A DNA stretch of 64,000 nucleotides from Cafeteria roenbergensis (taxonomy: Eukaryota > Sar > Bigyra > Bicosoecida > Cafeteriaceae), in the NCBI GenBank assembly GCA_008330645.1, contig VLTN01000005.1, forward strand, positions 864,442 to 928,441, in the 5' to 3' direction. A program made the translations under genes and the position numbers. The notes beneath the pieces are model-generated. The model did not search any database and was not told the DNA's origin. It saw only the letters and a program-made list of their open reading frames with translations. This document shows positions 52,601 to 62,863 of this stretch, in pieces. The number at the start of each line of letters is the position of its first letter. Within the stretch, counting starts at the first letter, position 1.

Positions 52601-55346
52601 GTCCATCACCGACCCCGCCGCGGCCGCCCTGCAGGTGACGGCCCAGTCCACGTCCGTCAGCGAGGGCTTCACGGCCACCGTCGCCACCGTGCGCCTCAGC
52701 GTGAGCCCCGGCTCCGCCACGGTCGTGGTCCGCCCCGCAGTGCTCCTGCCCGCCTGGGCCCGCAACAACAGCGCGGCTGCCGCCCTCTTCATCCCGACCA
52801 GCCCGGCCCCGCTCTCCGTGGCCACTGCCGAGCTCGTGTTCACCAGCGCCAACTGGAACGTGGCCCAGAACGTCCGCGTCACGGCCGCCAACGTGGACTC
52901 GCCGCTGCCCTTCCCGGAGCAGCCCTTCGCCGTGTCGCTGCCCATCACCGTCAGCTCCACCGCGGGCCCCTTCAACGCCAACGGCACCGTCTACTACGCC
53001 AACGCGCTGCCCGTGTCCTTCAGCCAGTCCGAGACCGCGGCCATCACGTACACGGACGTCACGGCGCGCTTCGCTGCCGGCGCCACCGGCGCTGAGGCGG
53101 GCTCCGCCCTGACCATCGCGACCGGCCAGCCGGCGCCCGCGCTGACCCTGACCGAGGACAACAGCTACAGCGGCGCGGCCTTCGACCGCATCGCGTCCGT
53201 GTTCGGCGCCGCAGTGGCGCAGGGCATCGGCGCCGCCTCCTTCCGCGTGATCGAGGCAAGCGTGGCGTCCAAGCCCGCCGCCGCCTTCACGCTGCGCCTG
53301 GGCGCGGCCTCGCCCGCCACCACGCTGCTGTCGTCCGGCGCCGCCGAGCTCTTCGCCAAGGAGGCCGCCCTGCCCTCGGACGTGACCGTCACCGGCACCG
53401 CCGGCGCCGCGTTCCGGTTCAAGCCGACCAACTTCGCCTCGGCCAAGCCGCTCTTCCTGGTGCGGGCCGCCAACCGCGTGGACCACGCCGCCGCCGACCT
53501 GAGCGGGTCGCTGCGCTTCTCCGTCGACGCCAGCTCCGCCTCGGACGACCTCGCCTTCCGCAACGCCGCGACTGTGGGCACCGTGTCCGTGTCGGTCACC
53601 GACGACGACGTCGCGGGCGTGACCGTGACCCGCACGGGGCGCACAGAGGCTGTCGGCTCCAGCTCGGCGGCGTCGGCCAACTTCAGCATCGTGCTCGACT
53701 CGCAGCCGCAGGCGCCCGTCACGGTGGGCCTCGTCTTCACCGGCCTGCCCGCCGAGTGCGCCAGCGCCGCTTGCACCTCCGTGGCCGCCATCGGGTCCAC
53801 CGCCTCGAGCGTGGTCGCCGCCGACGGCAGCCTCGCCGCTGTCTTCTCGGCCGCCAGCTGGAGCACCGCCTCCACCGTGCAGGTGACCCTGACGCCCAAC
53901 GGCCAGGCCCTCATGGCCGACCGCGGCCTCACCACCTTCTCGGCCCGCTTCGTCGTCTCGGCGGCGGGCGACGCCAGCTACTCGGCCCTGCGCACCAGCA
54001 CGCTCGCCACCGGCGTGTCCACCACTGCGCTCGACGTGGCTGCGCTCGAGGCGGTGTCCCTCGCCGTGACCTCCGTGCGGGACCTGGAGCGCAACGGCGG
54101 CCGGGACGGCGCCATCCGCGTGGCCCTGCCCTCCGGCATCGCCATCGGCAAGATCGTGGCAGTGGACGTGGACATCGACGTCACCGGCACCGTTGGCAGC
54201 GTTTCGCGCCCGGCCGGCGGCTTCGGACTGCGCGTGGCTGGCGGCGCCGCCACGGTGGCGGGCCGCCCGGCCATGTCCGCTGCGGCCACCGCCGGCAAGC
54301 TGTACTCCGTGGTGGCGCCCGTGGGCGACGGCTCCACGCGCGCGCGCTACACGCTGGTGATGGGCGGCGCCGCCGAGTCGGTGGTGCTCGAGGTGTTCGC
54401 CGTCGACACGTCGGCCTCTGTGGAGGACGTGGTCAGCGGACTGCGCGTGAACGCCTCGGTGTCCGCCACGCTCACCACCTCCTCGCGATACTCATCGGCC
54501 GCCACGGCCAAGGCCACCTCCGTGACCAACGTCGCTGCCTCGCTCAGCGTCGTGGCGCCCAGCCCCAGCCCCACGCCCAGCGTGACCCCGACGCCGTCAA
54601 CCACGCCGTCCACCACGCCGTCGGCCATCCCCACCCCCAGCGGCACCCCGACCCCGTCGACCACTCCCACCGCCTTCCCGTCTGCCACCCCTTCGCCCTC
54701 TACCGGCGCGGTGGTGCGCAAGGTGTCCGCGTCGCTCAGCTTCGGCTCGTCGCTGTCGGCCTCGCAGCTGCGGGCAAACGCCACGCTGCTCGGCGAGCTG
54801 CGCAAGGGCCTTGCTGCCGCCATCACGGCGCGTCTGAGCTCCGCCTCGTCCGGCCGCATGCTGCAGGCCACCGGTGTGGAGGCTTCGTCCATCGAGATCC
54901 GCAACGTGACGCAGTCCGGTGCGTCCACCGTGAAGGTTGACTTTGCTGTCCTCGTGGGCGACTCCAGCGCTGCTTCCAGCGTGAGCGACCCGGCTGCCAT
55001 CACCTCGGCCCTGAACGCCGCGGCCAACGATGGCTCCCTGGCCGCGCAGCTGACCGCCCAGCCGGGGCTGTCGGGCGTCGTCACCGGCGGCGTGGTCGTA
55101 AGCAACGTCCAGGTCGAGAGCTCTGGCGCACCGTCTGCGACCCCGAGCCCGACCGGCGGCAAGATCTCGCAGCAGGACTTCACCGCCGCATACGTTGTGG
55201 CCGGAGTGGTCGGTGGTCTCCTTGCTGTGGGCATCCTCTTCTTCGCGGTGCGCCGCTGCTTCTTCCGCCCCACTCGCGTGTCCACACACGAGCCCGAAGC
55301 AACAACATCCGACGACCCTGCCGCACGCGTGGCGGTGTGGTCATGA
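31629..55346 (+). CDS. Giant Calx-beta/REJ cell-surface protein with SPDA stalk (frame broken once)
   Basis: Exons 31629-31697 and 32045-55346, phase 0, GTGAGC donor and GTGCAG acceptor. Exon 1 is a complete signal peptide (MRASWFAALTAALLLCLAP). Allowing for one extra G at 33325-33327 the product is about 7789 residues. Order: Ser-Pro-Asp-Ala and Pro-Ala-Ala-Ser-Val stalk (32194-35082); Ala/Ser/Thr/Val stalk (35083-37448); Ser/Thr/Pro linker; at least 20 Calx-beta-like modules (about 38400-46660 and 51690-54050), usually ending in acidic DDDVAG or DNDxAG motifs and carrying SQPRGAV-type strands; a REJ-like region (about 47090-48700) as in polycystin-1 relatives; helical and Ala-rich sequence (48900-51600); a second Thr/Pro linker (54560-54710); a SEA-like domain; one membrane helix (YVVAGVVGGLLAVGILFFAV) and a short cytosolic tail. 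Calx-beta modules bind calcium and mediate adhesion. Type I surface adhesion or recognition is inferred. Confidence 0.85.
32194..35082 (+). repeat. 12-bp SPDA-encoding tandem repeat field
   Basis: Hundreds of copies of the 12-mer gccagcccggac (Ser-Pro-Asp-Ala, with ccc/ccg and gat/gac variants) are punctuated by gctgccagtgtggccgccag (Ala-Ala-Ser-Val-Ala-Ala-Ser). About 960 residues of the giant protein. Because every unit is a multiple of three, all frames on both strands stay open for kilobases, which creates many false ORFs. Confidence 0.97.
33325..33327 (+). other. One-base insertion switching the SPDA reading frame
   Basis: Here the repeat reads gcccgggacgcc instead of gcccggacgcc. Upstream the Ser-Pro-Asp-Ala frame starts at positions with remainder 2 modulo 3; downstream, including all Calx-beta domains, it has remainder 0. 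The upstream frame alone stops at 33574. Sequencing or assembly error, a disabling allele and ribosomal frameshifting are all possible; error is likeliest. Confidence 0.85.
35083..37448 (+). repeat. Composite Ala/Ser/Thr/Val-encoding repeat field
   Basis: Tandem array of gtggccgccag-based units combined with agcacggccgccagcccc and agcccgtcgtcgaccgccgct blocks, encoding SVAAS, TAASPAA and SPSSTAAA in shuffled order, about 790 residues. It differs from the preceding field in lacking the Asp codon, so the stalk changes from acidic to neutral. Confidence 0.95.
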
Positions 55347-56048
55347 ATTCCGAGTGCCTGTCGTCAGCATGATCACTTGTCCGCACGACCAAGCGTGCTC
55401 CCGAGGTTTGAGAGAGACTAGATTGATCGAGTGGTTGCAAGAACGAGCGAGCCCTGCGCTCTTGGGAGCGGACTCGCGGCATCGAGTGCCTTTTGCCGAA
55501 TCACGATGTCCCCCCTGCACACGTGCATAGCTTGCCTAAGACATTGCTGTTCACACTTCGATTGCCGAGCAAGACACTTTCATTCCAGCCAGCTTTCCAA
55601 GGTTTGTGAAGTGTCCGTTGGGACAAAAACTACCGAGTCGTGCTGGTGAAGTGCCGGATTGAATGAACGTCGTTGGGAGGGGTCGAAAACTCGCGTCACC
55701 ATACCACACACTCGATTCACAGACTCATCGAACACCAATCCTGCAACTCCATCACCGATGAATCACAACCCGCGCGAAACCCGCAATCCCAAGTCTCAAA
55801 TCCCAGATCCCTGCCATCACACTGCCTCGAGTCGCCACTCAGCCGCCCCTGCTCATCGCATACGCTCCACCTGCTGTCGCAGGTACTGCGGCTGCCCGAT
55901 CAGCTGGGTCGCCAGTCCCTTGGCGATGACCTCGTTCAGCCTCGACAGCCAGCGAAAGGCCCAGCGCGCACGCTCCCTCGGCCGGTCGCCGAAGGCCGTG
56001 TCCGCCTTCGGACATAAATGGCTTGGTCGCGAACCAGATGGCCACCAC
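55347..56048. other. Gene-free, AT-richer interval
   Basis: 702 nt between the convergent ends of the giant gene and the ankyrin gene, clearly less GC-rich than average from about 55350 to 55840. Probably holds both 3' UTRs. A minus-strand open stretch ending at 55853 (RARWAFRWLSRLNEVIAKGL...) looks protein-like and could be an alternative last exon of the ankyrin gene. Confidence 0.45.
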
Positions 56049-59000
56049 TCATCCTCGAGCGTTGCCACCCTTTGGCCATAAAGCCTCTGAGTGTCGTTCA
56101 CCGTTTGGCTTGGGCAGCAGGTGCGCCCTATTCGCCTCCGTCTGAACGCAAGCGTGCCCCCAACTGGCAAGGAGGCGGCGGCGGTTCCAGCGCTGACGTC
56201 GCTCCGCGCCACGAAGCAGCGCCTTGCAATCACGAGAGCAACTCAGCGAGAGCGCGTCTTCGCCGCTCTGCAGCACAGCAAGCATCAACGTATGCCGGGA
56301 AAGCTCAATATCAGCGTTCAGCAACGACAACACGGCTGGCGAGAACGTGGTTCCCCTTCCAGCACTGGTTTGGCAGCAGCTGACTGCCCTACTTGTCACT
56401 GCTGAATGCAATGGCAACCCCTCTCCAGCAGGCGTTAAGCGAGGCACGCAGCCTTCCAGACAACATGAACGTTGTCCACCATCGCAAAGTGACGAGCTGC
56501 GCGGCCAGCTGTTCTACCCGGGGCAACTTCTGGCCCAACAGTTGTTGACTACCTCGATAATAAGTCTCCCCTCAAGGCAGGTGCCAAAGCGGCCTCACTC
56601 GGCTCTTGGCCTCCACGTCGGCGCCGCGGTCCAGCAGCAACTGCACAACTTCGACATGGTCGTCTGCAGTGGCCTGCATCAGCGCCACTACTCCGTACTG
56701 CGAGGCCACAACTTCAGACAATGCTCGCGCCAACGCCCACTCGAGTCCCGCGACTTGCAGACGCGCCGCAGCGTGCACTGCAAAACCAGCACCACGCGCC
56801 ACGCCACGCCACGCCACGCCTGGCCGTCACGGCCTTGGCAACGTCGTCACGGGCGAGATGGCCTTGCGTCCACCGGACCAGCCTGCGGCCTCACTCGGTT
56901 CTTGGCATCTACGTCGGCGCCGCGGTCCAGCAGCAACCTCACAATGTCGGCGTTGCCCCGCTCGGCTGCCTGCATCAGCGCCGTTTCGCCACCCTGCGAT
57001 GCCACGACCCCCAACGACGCTCGCAGATACGCCCAGTGGCACCCACCCGTTCAGCTGCCGCCGATGCTCGTGAATGCGGTGCCTTGAGGGGCGAATGTGC
57101 ATCGCCACGGCCAGCGAGCCCGCGACGGCCTCAGTGTTGTCATCGCCGTGCACTGAGATTCTGGAGGTTGCCGTTGAATGCGGAACGTCTCACAACGCCT
57201 GTTGCCTCCACGTCGGCGCCGCGGTCCAGCAGCAACTGCACAACTTCGACATGGTCGTCTGCAGTGGCCTGCATCAGCGCCACTACTCCGTACTGCGAGG
57301 CCACAACTTCAGACAATGCTCGCGCCAACGCCCACTCGAGTCCCGCGACTTGCAGACGCGCCGCAGCGTGCACTGCAAAACCAGCACCACGCGCCACGCC
57401 ACGCCACGCCTGGCCGTCACGGCCTTGGCAACGTCGTCACGGGCGAGATGGCCTTGCGTCCACCGGACCAGCCTGCGGCCTCACTCGGTTCTTGGCATCT
57501 ACGTCGGCGCCGCGGTCCAGCAGCAACCTCGCCATGTCGGCGTTGCCCCGCTCGGCTGCCTGCATCAGCGCCGTTTCGCCACCCTGCGATGCCACGACCC
57601 CCAACGACGCTCGCAGATACGCCCAGTGGCACCCACCCGTTCAGCTGCCGCCGATGCTCGTGAATGCGGTGCCTTGAGGGGCGAATGTGCATCGCCACGG
57701 CCAGCGAGCCCGCGACGGCCTCAGTGTTGTCATCGCCGTGCACTGAGATCCTGGAGGTTGTCTCACAACGCCTGTTGCCTCCACGTCGGCGCCACGGTCC
57801 AGCAGCAACCTCGCCACGCCCACGTTGCCGTGTCTCGACGCCAGTATCAGCGCAGAATCGCCACCCTGCGATGCCACGACTCCCAACGACGCTCGCAGCT
57901 TACCCCGATCACGCCATGCGGCCTGCAGACACGCCGCAGCAAGCAAGCCACGGCCGCCACGCCACGCCACGCCTGGCCGTCACGGCCTTGGCAGCGGCGT
58001 CGCGGGCGAGATGGCCTTGCGTCCACCGGACCCGCCTGCGGCCTCACTCGGTTCTTGGCCTCCACGTCGGCGCCGCAGTCCAGCAGCAACCTCACAATGG
58101 CGGTGTTGCCCCGCTCGGCTGCCTGCATCAGCGCCGCTTCGCCACCCTGCGATGCCACGACCCCCAACGACGCTCGCAGATACGCCCAGTGGCACCCACC
58201 CGTTCAGCTGCCGCCGATGCTCGTGAATGCGGTGCCTTGAGGGGCGAATGTGCATCGCCACGGCCAGCGAGCCCGCGACGGCCTCAGTATCGTCATCACC
58301 GTGCACTGAGATCCTGGAGGTTGCCGTTGAATGCGGAACGTCTCACAACGCCTGTTGCCTCCACGCTGGCGCCACGGTCCAGCAGCAACTGCACAACTTC
58401 GACATGGTCGTCTGCAGTGGCCTGCATCAGCGCCACTACTCCGTACTGCGAGGCCACAACTTCAGACAATGCTCGCGCCAACGCCCACTCGAGTCCCGCG
58501 ACTTGCAGACGCGCCGCAGCGTGCACTGCAAAACCAGCACCACGCGCCACGCCACGCCACGCCTGGCCGTCACGGCCTTGGCAACGTCGTCACGGGCGAG
58601 ATGGCCTTGCGTCCACCGGACCCGCCTGCGGCCTCACTCGGTTCATGGCCTCCACGTCGGCGCCGCGGTCCAGCAGCAACCTCGCCATGTCGGCGTTGCC
58701 CCACTCGGCTGCCTGCATCAGCGCCGTTTCGCCACCCTGCGATGCCACGACCCCCAACGACGCTCGCAGATACGCCCAGTGGCACCCACCCGTTCAGCTG
58801 CCGCCGATGCTCGTGAATGCGGTGCCTTGAGGGGCGAATGTGCATCGCCACGGCCAGCGAGCCCGCGACGGCCTCAGTGTTGTCATCGCCGTGCACTGAG
58901 ATCCTGGAGGTTGTCTCACAACGCCTGTTGCCTCCACGTCGGCGCCGCGGTCCAACAGCAACCTCGCCATGACCACGTTGCCGTGTCTCAACGCCTGTAT

Positions 59001-61028
59001 CAGCGCAGAATCGCCACCCTGCGATGCCACGACCCCCAACGACGCTCGCAGCTTACCCCGATCACGCCATGCGGCCTGCAGACACGCCGCAGCAAGCAAG
59101 CCACGGCCGCCACGCCACGCCACGCCGGACCGTCCCGGCTTTGGCACCGTCATCACGGGCGAGATGGCCTTGCGTCGACTGGACCCGCCTGCGACCTCAC
59201 TCGGCTCTTGGCCTCCACGTCGGCGCCGCGGTCCAGCAGCAACCTCGCCATGACCACGTTGCCGTGTCCCGACGCCTGTATCAGCGCAGAATCGCCACCC
59301 TGCGATGCCACGACTCCCAACGACGCTCGCAGCTTACCCCGATCACGCCATGCGGCCTGCAGACACGCCGCAGCAAGCAAGCCACGGCCGCCACGCCACG
59401 CCTGACCGTTCCGGCTTTGGCACCGTCATCACGGGCGAGATGGCCTTGCGTCGACTGGACCCGCCTGCGACCTCACTCGGCTCTTGGCCTCCACGTCAGC
59501 GCCATGGTCCAGCAGCAACCTCGCCATGACCACGTTGCCGTGTCTCGACGCCAGTATCAGCGCAGAATCGCCACCCTGCGATGCCACGACTCCCAACGAC
59601 GCTCGCAGCTTACCCCGATCACGCCATGCGGCCTGCAGACACGCCGCAGCAAGCAAGCCACGGTCGCCACGCCACGCCACGCCTGACCGTCCCGGCCTTG
59701 GCAGCGGCGTCGCGGGCGAGATGGCCTTGCGTCGACTGGACCCGCCTGCGACCTCACTCGGCTCTTGGCCTCCACGTCAGCGCCATGGTCCAGTAGCAGC
59801 TGCACAACATCGACATGGCCTTCTTCGGCTGCCAGTATCAGCGCAGAATCGCCACCCTGCGATGCCACGACTCCCAACGACGCTCGCAGCTGCCCCCGAT
59901 CACGCCCTGCGACTTGCAGACACGCCGCAGCGAGCCAGCAACGCCACGCCACGCCTGACCGTCCCGGCCTTGGCAGCGGCGTCGCGGGCGAGATGGCCTT
60001 GCGTCGACTGGACCCGCCTGCGACCTCACTCGGCTCTTGGCCTCCACGTCAGCGCCATGGTCCAGCAGCAGCTGCACAACATCGACATGGCCTTCTCCAG
60101 CTGCCAGTATCAGCGCAGAATCGCCACCCTGCGATGCCACGACTCCCAACGACGCTCGCAGCTTACCCCGATCACGCCCTGCGACTTGCAGACACGCCGC
60201 AGCGAGCCAGCCACGCCACGCCACGCCTGACCGCCCCGGCCTTGGCAGCGGCGTCGCGGGCGAGATGGCCTTGCGTCGACTGGACCCGCCCTGCGACCTC
60301 ACTCGGCTCTTGGCCTCCACGTCAGCGCCATGGTCCAGCAGCAGCTGCACAACTTCGACATGGCCTTCTTCAGCTGCCTGCATGAGCGCAGAAACGCCAC
60401 CCTGCGATGCCATAGCCCCCAGCAACGCTCGCAGCTGCCCCCGATCACGCCCTGCGACTTGCAGACACGCCGCAGCAAGCAAGCCACAGCCGCCACGCCA
60501 CGCCTGGCCGTCCTGGCCTTGGCACCGTCGTCACGGGCGAGATGGCCTTGCGTCTACCGGACCAGCCTGCGGCCTCACTCGGTTCTTGGCCTCCACGTCG
60601 GCGCCGCGGTCCAGCAGCAACCTCACAATGGCGGTGTTGCCCCACTCGGCTGCCTGCATCAGCGCCGTTTCGCCACCCTGCGATGCCACGACCCCCAACG
60701 ACGCTCGCAGATACGCCCAGTGGCAACAATGGAGATGCTGCCAATGCTGCCTCGCGATCCCTCAGGAGGCGCATGTGCCACGCCACTGCCAGCCTGTCCG
60801 CCGCGGCCCGCAAAGTCCCAGGACGCACGCGATATCCCTGTCTGCTCCTTGGGCATAACAGCGAGCCGGGAGCGGCCCGGCAGGTCCTTTCCTCACGGCT
60901 TCAACTTGCGTCCAGTTCACGAGCGCCCCCTCGTCCAGCAGCCTTCCGGCTTCACCCTTGTCGCCGCAGCGGGCAGCACGTAACAACGCACACCCCAACG
61001 CGTCAGCGCTCGAACCTTGGGCAGCCAT
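56049..61028 (-). CDS. Ankyrin-repeat protein encoded by fifteen 99-nt single-repeat exons
   Basis: Seventeen exons, all junctions phase 0. Exon 1 is 61028-60897 (MAAQGSSADALG, itself a partial repeat). Then fifteen exons of exactly 99 nt: 60677-60579, 60401-60303, 60128-60030, 59856-59758, 59575-59477, 59299-59201, 59018-58920, 58736-58638, 58445-58347, 58146-58048, 57865-57767, 57583-57485, 57292-57194, 56993-56895, 56697-56599. Last exon 56267-56049 begins SGEDALSLSC, a terminal half repeat. Each 99-nt exon gives one 33-residue ankyrin repeat, such as GGETALMQAAEWGN...LLLDRGADVEAKNR. All 16 donors read GTGAG and acceptors CAG; introns are 173-331 nt and themselves repeated. 611 residues; a protein-binding scaffold is expected. 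In several units an acceptor 57 nt upstream would add 19 in-frame residues. The 3' terminal exon is the least certain part. Confidence 0.82.
56713..59018 (-). repeat. 1153-bp higher-order tandem duplication (two copies)
   Basis: Copies 57866-59018 and 56713-57865. Four consecutive ankyrin exon ends (58920, 58638, 58347, 58048) recur exactly 1153 bp lower (57767, 57485, 57194, 56895). The three introns inside have equal lengths in both copies (183, 192 and 200 nt), and sequences are nearly identical with scattered substitutions. Order of repeat types in each copy: GGDSAL, GGETAL, YGVVAL, GGE-type. Confidence 0.9.
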
Positions 61029-61254
61029 ATCCGCCGGCTCGCAGAGTGCCCCACGATTGCTGCCGTGGCCAGCTCCAGCGGCTCTGCCAGCGGCTGTTGG
61101 CAAGCGCGTGCTCTCAGCTGCACCCGGCTGTGGCACTAAGGCCGTTCACCCGGTATTTCCGGAGAGCAAGCGGTCCGCAAGGGTTCGCGGTGTGGCCGCT
61201 AGCAGGTTGGCGACCCGGGGGGCCGAAGGCCAGCTGCTGTTGGGAGCGCCCGGC

Positions 61255-62010
61255 ATGCGCGGCCGCGTTCCCCTGGGCTGCGTTGCAGCGGCGCTCGCGG
61301 GCTCATGGGCGCTCGTCCTGGCTTCAAAGTCCGGGCAACCCGAGTGGGAACCCGTGCTAGAGCCAAAATGGCCCGCTTGCCCTCGGATGTCCTTCAGCCT
61401 GCGCGCCAGCTTCGACGACGCACACAGCTTCCCGATCACGTGGCAAGACGTTCTGGGCGTGGGAGGAGTCGGCGCCGAAGACAGCAATGCTCGGCTAGAA
61501 GACGACCCAGTTTTGCCGCCCTTGCCTTGGTGGTGTATCGGCGCCGTTGCATGTGCCAGGATGAAAACAGGATCTCCGCTGCGCGACGCGCCCGGCGACC
61601 TGCTGCAGAAAGCAATGTCACGGAACCGAGCCTGGGACGTGTGGTCGCGAGAGGCGTGGGTGCGGCAAACCTGGCGGATGCCGCTGTCCACGAGGCTGAA
61701 CCGGGTACATGCTCGTCATGCATCCGAACTCCCAGCTGGTGCTGTGGTGGAGGTGGCCACGCCGGGCGAAGTAAATGCGTCCGACACCCTTCAGAGTTCT
61801 GGCATCCTTGACAGTCGTGGGAGGTGGCGATGGAGTGCCCGACAGGCTGCAGCAACTGCGTTTGGCAGCACGCAAAAGCTGCGCCCGTGCTTGGCACCAG
61901 TTTTGCGCTGCCTCCGGGCTCACCTTTGCATGTCACTATCATTCTGGCCGACGACTGGGCCCCACTGTTCCGACGGCAGTGTAGGGTCTCGGGGAGCCTC
62001 AGGCAGATGA
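61255..62010 (+). CDS. Uncharacterised protein with N-terminal hydrophobic segment (possibly broken)
   Basis: 251-codon frame from an ATG at 61255. It starts with a possible signal or anchor (MRGRVPLGCVAAALAGSWAL), followed by hydrophilic sequence with WQDVLGVGGVG, REAWVRQTWRMPL and AGAVVEVATPGEVN. No family recognised. Protein-like character fades after about 61810, where another plus frame looks more coding (SPLHVTIILADDWAPLF, about 61905-61970). It is divergent from the ankyrin gene, 226 nt away. No GTGAG donor, the local consensus, was found on this strand from here to 63800, so ordinary splicing does not easily join the frames. Could be the 5' part of a gene with indels, or a decaying gene. 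Confidence 0.35.
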   Translation: MRGRVPLGCVAAALAGSWALVLASKSGQPEWEPVLEPKWPACPRMSFSLRASFDDAHSFPITWQDVLGVGGVGAEDSNARLEDDPVLPPLPWWCIGAVACARMKTGSPLRDAPGDLLQKAMSRNRAWDVWSREAWVRQTWRMPLSTRLNRVHARHASELPAGAVVEVATPGEVNASDTLQSSGILDSRGRWRWSARQAAATAFGSTQKLRPCLAPVLRCLRAHLCMSLSFWPTTGPHCSDGSVGSRGASGR

Positions 62011-62851
62011 GGCCGAATCCGGAGGGAAAGTTGAGGACGTCGTGCCAAACAACACGGTGGCTGGCGGAGCCGATTCAGAAACGTCGTGCCCGCCCACACC
62101 TTCGGCTCTCAGCGAAAACGTTGTTGAAGAAAATCTGGGCGCGCAGTGCCAGGGCGGCAAGGATTCTGATGCTCTGGAGGGCGATTGTGAAGTCGCAGAG
62201 TCGGCCCACAACTTCCACAGGTGCGCCTGGTCAACGCAACAGAAACGGGCGTTGATCCAGACGCATTCCCAGCAGCACCTGGCCCGGGCGTGGTCGATGC
62301 CCCTGGCAGTGGCGATGCAGTCGCCTGTGACTGGGCATCTGAGCCGCTGGAGAGGCGCTTGGGGAGCCCTCACTTGGCACCTCATCGAGGTCGACGCTGA
62401 AGGGAGGGAGCGAGTTCTTGCCCCCTTGACTCCCGGCCTGCCCCTGCAGGTCAACCTGAAGGTGGGGAGTGCGCTTCGCGTGCGAATGAACCCTTCTCCG
62501 CCTCTTCCAGGCACGTCCATTGGCGCATCCGCTCCAGTGGAGGCTGACTCACTCGGCAGGGCTCTGGACCAGGCGGCCATGCAAGCAGGAAGGTCCTGGT
62601 CTGGGCGGCAAGTACCACGTGGAGCAGACTCGGGGGGATCGTGGCGTGGCCCAGTGGTGTGGGAGGCATTCGTGACTGGTCCCCCCGCCGAAGCCGACGG
62701 AGGCGTGTTGGTGATTGCAAGGTGCGATCCATCCGGGCAAGCAGCCGAGGGCCATGTCGCTTTCAGCGCCACGGAGACATCGGGCGCACAGGTGCCGCTC
62801 ACAAACCAGCGTTGGGTCAAGTCACCAGCGGGCATCCCGCGACAGCCTTGA
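61985..62851 (+). CDS. Uncharacterised open stretch, no ATG start
   Basis: Open frame of about 288 codons with no suitable ATG at its beginning, so it is a continuation of something rather than a gene on its own. Composition is protein-like: acidic N-terminal part (ESGGKVEDVV, SENVVEENLG), then WGALTWHLIEVDAEGRERVL, PLQVNLKVGSALRVRM and AEADGGVLVIARCDPSG, suggesting beta strands. It stops at 62849-62851; immediately after, a different frame reads ALKKSLDESELCTQG. No domain recognised. Confidence 0.35.
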   Translation, partial: GLGEPQADEAESGGKVEDVVPNNTVAGGADSETSCPPTPSALSENVVEENLGAQCQGGKDSDALEGDCEVAESAHNFHRCAWSTQQKRALIQTHSQQHLARAWSMPLAVAMQSPVTGHLSRWRGAWGALTWHLIEVDAEGRERVLAPLTPGLPLQVNLKVGSALRVRMNPSPPLPGTSIGASAPVEADSLGRALDQAAMQAGRSWSGRQVPRGADSGGSWRGPVVWEAFVTGPPAEADGGVLVIARCDPSGQAAEGHVAFSATETSGAQVPLTNQRWVKSPAGIPRQP

Positions 62852-62863
62852 AAAAATCCTTGG

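Noticed and set aside
48801-53486. A 1561-codon minus-strand open frame inside the giant gene
   Set aside because: Gly/His/Arg-rich antisense of high-GC3 coding sequence; the plus strand carries recognisable Calx-beta modules and a membrane helix.
57074-59405. Plus-strand open frames of about 390 codons repeated across the ankyrin region
   Set aside because: Composition is Arg/His/Pro-rich with no domain; they are antisense to the ankyrin exons and introns.
56599-60677. Regularly spaced repeats that could suggest a CRISPR array
   Set aside because: Repeats are 99-nt ankyrin codons plus conserved introns, no unique spacers, and the genome is eukaryotic.
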